Part shown: piece after piece, positions 58,509 through 64,000 of the stretch
How positions within the stretch are numbered: position 1 is the stretch's first letter
Layout: each line of letters starts with the position of its first letter
Origin: CAIOZA01 sp964464375
GTDB taxonomy: Bacteria; Bacteroidota; Ignavibacteria; Kapaibacteriales; UBA2268
Direction: 5' to 3'
NCBI GenBank assembly: GCA_964464375.1
Contig: CAYXFU010000002.1
Span: forward strand, 62,001-126,000
DNA: 64,000 nt
Program-made: the position numbers and the translations under genes
Notes under the pieces: generated by a model
Database searches by the model: none
What the model saw: the letters and a program-made list of their open reading frames with translations, nothing else
What the model was told of the DNA's origin: nothing

Positions 58509-59546
58509 ATGATTGACCTTAGAAGCGATACTGTCACTAAGCCTACTCCTGAAATGATGGAATTTATTTGTCGTGCACAGGTAGGTGACGATGTTTATGG
58601 TGAAGATCCATCTGTAAATGAATTACAGGATTATATGGCTGAATTGAGTGGGAAAGAATCCGCTCTCTTCGTCCCTTCTGGAGTAATGGGTAACCAATTA
58701 GCATTGAAAGCTTTAACTGATCCTGGTGACGAAGTCATTATTGAATCACAAGCTCATATTTTTTACTATGAAACAGCAGCTCCTTCAATAATTTCTCAAA
58801 TTCAATTAAGATGTATTGATTCTGATAATGGTGAAATGATTCCTGAGAAGATCAAGTCATCAATAAGAACACCGGAATATTATCTTCCAAAGACAAAAGT
58901 AATTGCTTTGGAAAATACACATAACCGACATGGTGGTTCTATTCTTAGTTTAGATTATATCCATGATGTCCATAAAATTGCAAAGGATATTGGAATAAAA
59001 TTTCATCTTGATGGTGCGAGATTATGGAATGCTTCAGCTGCAACCGGCATTAGCATTAAAGATTACTGCAATCCATTTGATACTATTTCAATTTGTCTTA
59101 GCAAGGGAATGGGAGCTCCTGTTGGTTCTGTCTTGGTTTCAGATGCAAAGACAATTGAAAAAGCTCACAAGTGGCGTAAAATTCTTGGTGGTGGTATGAG
59201 GCAATCCGGTATCCTCGCTTCAGCTGGACTATATGCTCTTAAGAATAATTTCCATCTTTTGAAAGGTGATCACGAAAATGCTCAGCATTTCGCAAAGAAA
59301 TTAGCTGACTCTCCTCTGATCTCGGTTAATTTGTCAAAAGTGCAAACGAATATGGTATTTTTTGACCTTATCACTCAAATTGATGTTAATCTTTTCATTC
59401 AAAATTGCTTAAAACAAGGGCTGAGTCTTATGGCTACTGGACCAAAAACAATTCGTGCTGTTTTCCATTTCCAGGTTAGTTCAGAACAGTCTATTGATGC
59501 GGCATCAATTATCCATAATGAAATTAATAATTTATCATTGAATTAA
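58509..59546 (+). CDS. ltaE: Low-specificity L-threonine aldolase
   Basis: 345 residues. PLP enzyme that splits threonine or allo-threonine to glycine and acetaldehyde. Motifs in order: IDLRSDTVTKPTPEM, VGDDVYGEDPSVNELQ, FVPSGVMGNQLAL, HLDGARLWNA with the PLP Asp, and ICLSKGMGAPVGS with the Schiff-base Lys199. The next gene begins 2 bp after its stop. A TAATTTTG -7-like element at 58481-58488 lies just upstream. Confidence 0.95.
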   Translation: MIDLRSDTVTKPTPEMMEFICRAQVGDDVYGEDPSVNELQDYMAELSGKESALFVPSGVMGNQLALKALTDPGDEVIIESQAHIFYYETAAPSIISQIQLRCIDSDNGEMIPEKIKSSIRTPEYYLPKTKVIALENTHNRHGGSILSLDYIHDVHKIAKDIGIKFHLDGARLWNASAATGISIKDYCNPFDTISICLSKGMGAPVGSVLVSDAKTIEKAHKWRKILGGGMRQSGILASAGLYALKNNFHLLKGDHENAQHFAKKLADSPLISVNLSKVQTNMVFFDLITQIDVNLFIQNCLKQGLSLMATGPKTIRAVFHFQVSSEQSIDAASIIHNEINNLSLN

Positions 59547-59548
59547 AT

Positions 59549-60016
59549 ATGAAGCTTATATTTATTTTTTTATTTGTAATGATGCTGTCAATAGGAACAC
59601 TTTTCTCCCAGGACAGTATTTCATCGAGCAAACTGCTTAATGAAAAATATCTTTCGGTTGAATTGATTTCGAACCTTTCAGTATCGGATATTTATGTTAA
59701 TCTTCTATTTCTTGAAAATATGAAAGATGATATAAGCAAAACTGAAGATCTGTCCTATCAAGGTAAGGTGATTATGAGTCTCAACGAATCATTTACGATT
59801 CTACAAACACAATTCAGGAAATTCTCAAAAGATGTTGTCTTGGGTATTGAGGATAGGGCATTCGCCAATAAGATTGTCGTGATTTATTCTCACTTGCAGG
59901 AATTGTCCAAGACCTTACAGGGATATCTTAATGATAAATCTGAAAAGAACAGAACCGAATTTGAAAAATTATATAAGTCTACTTTTGATAAATACCAGGA
60001 ACTATTTTCTAAATAA
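59549..60016 (+). CDS. Small exported helical protein, unknown function
   Basis: 155 residues with a clear signal peptide (about 1-20, ending LFSQ). The rest is predicted mainly helical with charged heptad-like stretches (for example ELSKTLQGYLNDKSEKNRTE), and no family was recognised. There is no lipobox and no T9SS domain. It sits 2 bp after ltaE and 17 bp before the thioesterase gene, so it belongs to the same transcription unit by spacing. Confidence 0.75.
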   Translation: MKLIFIFLFVMMLSIGTLFSQDSISSSKLLNEKYLSVELISNLSVSDIYVNLLFLENMKDDISKTEDLSYQGKVIMSLNESFTILQTQFRKFSKDVVLGIEDRAFANKIVVIYSHLQELSKTLQGYLNDKSEKNRTEFEKLYKSTFDKYQELFSK

Positions 60017-60033
60017 TATTTAATTTTGTAATC

Positions 60034-60507
60034 ATGGACAATAACTCAAGTTTTGATCAAGATATTAATCTTTTCAAACACACATTTAAATATACTATTC
60101 AGTTCAGCCAGGTTGATTCATTCAGAATTGTTCATAATATTCAGTATTTCTATTTTTTGGAATGGGCAAGAACTCAATATTTAAGTGCCATCAGTCAGAA
60201 TATCGATCCTAATTTATTTTTGAAAGAATATCCGATTATGACTGTTCGTTCCGAGATAGATTATTTAAATCCCAGCAAATTCAATGATAATATTGAAGTA
60301 TTGACAAGAATATCGTGGGTAAAAAAAAGTTCATTTAAATTCGAGAATATCATTAGATTAGAATCAGGTTTAGTTCTTGCAACAGCATCTTCAATATTAG
60401 TTAATTTCAATCCAAAACTTGGAAAAACTGAGAGAATACCTGATGATCTTAGAAAGATGATTAGTGATTTCGAACTCGAAAATGTAAAATTCATTGAAGG
60501 AGAATAA
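60034..60507 (+). CDS. Hotdog-fold acyl-CoA thioesterase (4HBT-like)
   Basis: 157 residues. The opening QFSQVDSFRIVHNIQYFYFLEWAR matches the 4-hydroxybenzoyl-CoA thioesterase pattern Y-x-D-T-D-x-x-G-V-V-H-x-x-x-Y; it is given here as QVDSFRIVHN then YFYFLEWAR. The candidate catalytic Asp is in QVD. The later strand region IEVLTRISWVKKSSFKFE is typical of the hotdog sheet. Substrate is unknown. A TAATTTTG element lies at 60021-60028. Its stop overlaps the next start by one base. Confidence 0.82.
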   Translation: MDNNSSFDQDINLFKHTFKYTIQFSQVDSFRIVHNIQYFYFLEWARTQYLSAISQNIDPNLFLKEYPIMTVRSEIDYLNPSKFNDNIEVLTRISWVKKSSFKFENIIRLESGLVLATASSILVNFNPKLGKTERIPDDLRKMISDFELENVKFIEGE

Positions 60508-60974
60508 TGAATCTACCTGAGATTAATATATCTGGCAACACCAGTTTAATTCCAATTGACTCAGAGAAACAGATTGCTGTTTTTTCTATAGCTTTGGAAG
60601 ATGACTTAGAGCTTACGGTTGATTTCTTCAAATATTTCGCGCAAGCATTTCAAAATGATTGTGATTTTGGTCTAATCAATGACGAAATTAGCGATGATGA
60701 TGTAAACTCATTATTTGGTGGTACTATAGATGCAGATCTTGTCATTTTCATTTTGTTGCTATCAAAGAAAAGGTTAATCACACCAGACAGAAATGAATCA
60801 TTAATTTCTATACTTAATCGCTTCAGCACAGGTAAAGAAGTTATCTTAATATCAAATCTTGACAATGAAACTACACTTAATATGAAAAATGATTTATTTT
60901 TTAAATTACCTGAACTAAGCCAACATGCTATTGCCTCAGCTATTGTTAAACTAAGTGGCAGGATTATTGATTAA
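60507..60974 (+). CDS. Uncharacterised protein translationally coupled to the thioesterase
   Basis: 155 residues, acidic, without signal peptide or membrane segment. The sequence alternates predicted strands and helices (for example KQIAVFSIAL, ADLVIFILLLSKKRLI and GKEVILISNL), consistent with an alpha/beta fold. I recognise no family and no catalytic motif. The ATG shares its first base with the upstream stop (TAATG), strongly suggesting coupled expression with the thioesterase. It ends 74 bp before the polysaccharide export gene. Confidence 0.75.
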   Translation: MNLPEINISGNTSLIPIDSEKQIAVFSIALEDDLELTVDFFKYFAQAFQNDCDFGLINDEISDDDVNSLFGGTIDADLVIFILLLSKKRLITPDRNESLISILNRFSTGKEVILISNLDNETTLNMKNDLFFKLPELSQHAIASAIVKLSGRIID

Positions 60975-61000
60975 ATACTGACAATTTGGAATATAATTAC

Positions 61001-61008
61001 TAAATTTG
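61001..61008 (+). promoter_or_regulatory. Putative -7 element for the polysaccharide export gene
   Basis: TAAATTTG fits TAnnTTTG, 41 bases before the ATG at 61049. No TTG is at the usual -33 distance, so support is weak. Confidence 0.35.
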
Positions 61009-61048
61009 TAATTTTCTATGTTTAACAATATTTATTTTTCCTTAATCA

Positions 61049-62782
61049 ATGAAAATTAAAGCATTAATATTAGTGTGTCTGCTTGGAATAGTACTCTATT
61101 ATCCACTTTTGACACAGACCAAAGGTTTTTCACTATTTGAAAACGATAAAATATTGCAGGATGAATATCTTTCAAAGATGTCAGGTGATAAGCTTTTAGG
61201 AGGAGACAAATTTACTCCAGGTGATGTTGTTAATCCTGATTTCTATTTTGTAGGTCCCGGTGATGTCTTAGCACTTCAAAATCTAACTGCCTCCATTAAT
61301 GTTGAGTATTTAACTATTTCTCCGGAAATTAGTATAATCATTCCCCGTATTGGGCAATTTTCATTGAAGGGTATGACATTAACAGAAGTTAGAAAAATAC
61401 TTATAAATGCTGTTAAAGAGAAAAATTCATTAGCAATTGTTGCAGTTTCTTTAAATCAACCAAGAACAGTGATTGTGACTTTATCAGGAAATGTTATTTC
61501 ACCTGGAACGTATTCAATTCCTGCTTCATTCAAGGTTTCAACAGCGATTAGAATGCTTAATCAGCTTAATACTCAAAGAATGAGTGTAATGGATCAACAA
61601 AATCTTTCCACAACTAATTTAAGAAAGCAGTATGTTGAAAAATACTTTTCTCAAAACAATTCATCACAAATCTCTCAGTATGCCCAACGAAACATTTACG
61701 TAATTCATTCCGATGGCTCATCAACTTTAGCTGATATTGAAGAATCAAAAATTTCATCAATCTACGCTTTAGATCCTTATGTTCGTGAAGGAGATAATAT
61801 TATAATTCCCAAAGATCCTTTAGATTATCCCAAAATCACAATCACAGGTGCAGTAATTAGACCAACAACACTTCCATATAAGAAATCTGATAATATCTCA
61901 AAATTACTAAAATTTGGCTTTGCATTAACTCAGGATGCTGATCCAGATAATATTTATTTAAACAATGCAAATAATGAGAGATTAAAGTTAGAAATTGATT
62001 CTGCAATGAATTTACAGGGGGAAAATATTCAAATAAAGCCTGGAGCATCTGTTACTGTTGGCTTTTTAAATGCTAAGAGTTCCAAAGCAGGTTCTGTAAT
62101 TATTAATGGAAAAGTTGTAAATCCTGGATCTTACACAATCATTTCTGGACAAAGCAGAATTAAGGAAGTTATCGAAAAATGTGGTGGATTTACTGATGAA
62201 GCATATTTGCCATTAGCTTATATTATTCGCAAAGAAAAAAATTTCATTTCAGCTGCTTATCCGTCATGGAATGTTGCAGAAACATTCCAGTACACTGATC
62301 TTAAGCTAGAAGATACAACTCGATTCAACCTGGATATATATTTTAAAAAACCTATAGTATCTTGCGATTTTGAACAATTATTTGAAAAAAATATAGAAAA
62401 GGAAAATGTTGTTCTGCAAGATGGTGATTTGATCATTATTCCAGATAATCCAAATACAGTATATGTCTATGGCCAGATACACAAACCGGGTTATGTTACT
62501 TATCAGAAGAACAAAACAATGGAGTGGTATATCGAACAGGCAGGAGGATATGCTATAAATGCCGAAAAATCTCGTGCAAGAATAATTGAAGGTAGAAGTA
62601 AAGTTTGGAAGAAGGGAAGTGATGATATCTATGTTAGGGCAGGAGATGAAATTTATATCCCAAAACCACCAGACAATCCTCCAGGTTTGGAGATTCAGAC
62701 TTATGCCATGGTTGCTAGTGTTTTAGCATCAGTAGCATTGTTAATTAATATCTTTTATTCTATTTTTAGTGCAAAGAAATAA
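61049..62782 (+). CDS. Polysaccharide export protein with repeated SLBB domains (Wza-like)
   Basis: 577 residues with an N-terminal hydrophobic signal or anchor (about 3-24). The Poly_export domain (about 65-140) includes FYFVGPGDVLALQN and ISIIIPRIGQFSLKGMTL. Several SLBB-type units follow, opening with VIVTLSGNVISPGTYSIP, ITITGAVIRPTTLPY, VIINGKVVNPGSYTI and VYVYGQIHKPGYVTY. A C-terminal hydrophobic helix (about 552-572) resembles the Wza-type outer-membrane segment. It should carry exopolysaccharide or capsule across the envelope. Its stop shares one base with the start of the Wzi-like gene. Confidence 0.9.
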   Translation: MKIKALILVCLLGIVLYYPLLTQTKGFSLFENDKILQDEYLSKMSGDKLLGGDKFTPGDVVNPDFYFVGPGDVLALQNLTASINVEYLTISPEISIIIPRIGQFSLKGMTLTEVRKILINAVKEKNSLAIVAVSLNQPRTVIVTLSGNVISPGTYSIPASFKVSTAIRMLNQLNTQRMSVMDQQNLSTTNLRKQYVEKYFSQNNSSQISQYAQRNIYVIHSDGSSTLADIEESKISSIYALDPYVREGDNIIIPKDPLDYPKITITGAVIRPTTLPYKKSDNISKLLKFGFALTQDADPDNIYLNNANNERLKLEIDSAMNLQGENIQIKPGASVTVGFLNAKSSKAGSVIINGKVVNPGSYTIISGQSRIKEVIEKCGGFTDEAYLPLAYIIRKEKNFISAAYPSWNVAETFQYTDLKLEDTTRFNLDIYFKKPIVSCDFEQLFEKNIEKENVVLQDGDLIIIPDNPNTVYVYGQIHKPGYVTYQKNKTMEWYIEQAGGYAINAEKSRARIIEGRSKVWKKGSDDIYVRAGDEIYIPKPPDNPPGLEIQTYAMVASVLASVALLINIFYSIFSAKK

Positions 62783-64000
62783 TGATTAAGAAAATATTGA
62801 TGTTAATTATATCTTCCTTTATTATTGCAAATGCTCAGGTTGAGCATGTTCCCGTTTCTCATCCAGTATATAATTATTTAATACAACAGGAATCGAAAGG
62901 ACTTCTTCCACATTTCTCTTCAGATCAACTTCCTCTTAAGAGAATTGAAATATCAGAAGCATTAAAACAAATAAGAAAAGAGACATCTGAACTTAATAAC
63001 TTTGAATTAAAAGCATTAGAACTTTTTGAAATTGAGTTTGAGATTGTTCCACGACAGAATTCAGTAGTTTTTTATAGTAAATCTGATTCAAATCAGATTT
63101 TGCTTAATGGACTTATTTCTGAGGATGAAAAGTTCTTCTATCACTATCGAGATTCTTCCGCTTCTGTAAATCTTTTACCATTGGCAAATTTGGATTATTC
63201 AAATTATCGTAGTGATTCATTAAATGATTATGCGTTAATGGGAAATCTGGGATTTCGGTTGCACGGATCACTAAGTAATATGATTGGATATTATTTACAA
63301 GTTACAAATGGAACATTATTTACTGGCAATAAATCAATTGCTTTGTTAGATCATCGCTTGCATCAGAATATCAAATTTTCTGAACTAAACAGCGACTTTG
63401 ATTTTACCGAATCCCATGTGAGTTTTTGTTATGATTGGTTCAATGCTTCAATTGGGCGAGAAACTCGTTTAAATGGCTCAGGTTTAACGCAAAGGCTCTT
63501 TGTTTCTACGAATAGTCCCCCGATAGACGGAGTCACTATAGGTGCTCATTTCTCTAATTTCAGATATACACACACATCTTATAGTTTACTAGGATTGCCG
63601 GACTCGGCTTTGATGAAAGTAGGATTTAAAACCTATTTGAGCTCAAAGATTCTTGCGATGCATAAATTTACCCTATTGCCTGAATGGGGAGAAATTTCTT
63701 TTTGGGATGCTGTGCTTTATTCAGGGAGAGGCTATGATGTTTCATATCTTAATCCGTTAAGCTTCTATAAATCTCTTGAGCACGCTAATCGTGATCGTGA
63801 TAATAGTATTATGGGATTTGACTGGACATTAAGACCTGCTAAAGGAATTCAAATAACTGGATCTTTCATTCTTGATGATATAATTTTTTCTGAAATAGGG
63901 ACGGGTTACTGGAGTAACAAAACTGCATTCAATCTTGGGATTTCATACACATCAAAATTGGGTTTAGCTGGAATAGAGTACGCAAGAGTAGAGCCTTATA
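62782..64000 (+). CDS. Wzi-like capsule assembly protein (cut by window edge)
   Basis: An open frame from an ATG at 62782 runs to the window end without a stop (406 codons seen). The N-terminus MIKKILMLIISSFIIANAQ is a signal peptide. An acidic helical stretch is followed by alternating strands rich in aromatic residues (for example GNLGFRLHGSLSNMIGYY and LPEWGEISFWDAVLYSGRG), as in outer-membrane barrels of the capsule assembly Wzi family. The ATG overlaps the stop of the SLBB gene by one base, so the two are coupled. The family call rests on the pattern and context. Confidence 0.75.
   Translation, partial: MIKKILMLIISSFIIANAQVEHVPVSHPVYNYLIQQESKGLLPHFSSDQLPLKRIEISEALKQIRKETSELNNFELKALELFEIEFEIVPRQNSVVFYSKSDSNQILLNGLISEDEKFFYHYRDSSASVNLLPLANLDYSNYRSDSLNDYALMGNLGFRLHGSLSNMIGYYLQVTNGTLFTGNKSIALLDHRLHQNIKFSELNSDFDFTESHVSFCYDWFNASIGRETRLNGSGLTQRLFVSTNSPPIDGVTIGAHFSNFRYTHTSYSLLGLPDSALMKVGFKTYLSSKILAMHKFTLLPEWGEISFWDAVLYSGRGYDVSYLNPLSFYKSLEHANRDRDNSIMGFDWTLRPAKGIQITGSFILDDIIFSEIGTGYWSNKTAFNLGISYTSKLGLAGIEYARVEPY

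Overview
The window is AT-rich, gene-dense bacterial chromosome. It points to the Bacteroidota/Chlorobiota superphylum, perhaps an Ignavibacteria- or Kapabacteria-like lineage (inference). The evidence is five large secreted proteins ending in type IX secretion (T9SS) sorting domains, promoter-like TAnnTTTG elements, a tmRNA whose tag ends in ENNYALAA, and choice-of-anchor-D, LamG and beta-propeller repeat proteins. Complex I genes, ETF and a dihaem cytochrome c indicate a respiratory metabolism. No phage, IS element, CRISPR array or integrase was seen.

Layout. 0-8 kb: edge fragment, a one-repeat DUF1456 protein, an RluA-type pseudouridine synthase, a BaiN-type flavoprotein, then a minus-strand group (secreted M14 carboxypeptidase, COG2509 flavoprotein, T9SS propeller protein). 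8-13.5 kb: VOC protein and ogt, a long RelA/SpoT homologue with a degenerate hydrolase site, nuoJK, and an NlpC/P60 peptidase. 13.4-14.3 kb: an 809-bp gap with a long imperfect hairpin. 14-24 kb: speA, a giant PNGase F-like T9SS protein with a LamG insertion, a Spy-like lipoprotein divergent from a receiver-histidine kinase, and an M1 aminopeptidase. 24-28 kb: etfBA, a bifunctional nuclease with a UVR motif, tRNA-CAT, and a dihaem cytochrome c. 28-34.5 kb: a secreted WD40 protein overlapping an OmpA-family gene. 34.5-38.4 kb: ssrA (tmRNA), a GlmU-like protein, an FKBP lipoprotein and pyrG. 38.6-41.5 kb: feoA-feoB-dtxR. 41.6-45.5 kb: a small unknown, an argD-like aminotransferase, and a duplicated GT2-TPR glycosyltransferase. 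45.7-52.2 kb: two tandem paralogous T9SS propeller proteins. 52.2-57.1 kb: ruvA, a degenerate HisA-like protein, nuoGHI. 57-61 kb: scpB, crcB, ltaE and three small genes. 61 kb to the end: a polysaccharide export (SLBB) gene and a truncated Wzi-like gene, probably the start of an exopolysaccharide locus.

How the genes fit together. The recurring theme is the cell envelope: T9SS cargo, an OmpA-type protein, secreted peptidases, an envelope-stress-like lipoprotein and polysaccharide export. Respiratory genes are dispersed: nuoJK and nuoGHI lie about 41 kb apart, and nuoA-F and nuoL-N are not in the window. Several convergent gene pairs share strong hairpin terminators, while others abut or overlap at their stop codons. 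No clear new multi-gene defence or mobile system was found. The most unusual items are single proteins or pairs: the hydrolase-degenerate Rel, the split PNGase F/LamG protein, the secreted WD40-OmpA pair, the HisA-like pseudoenzyme and the duplicated glycosyltransferase.
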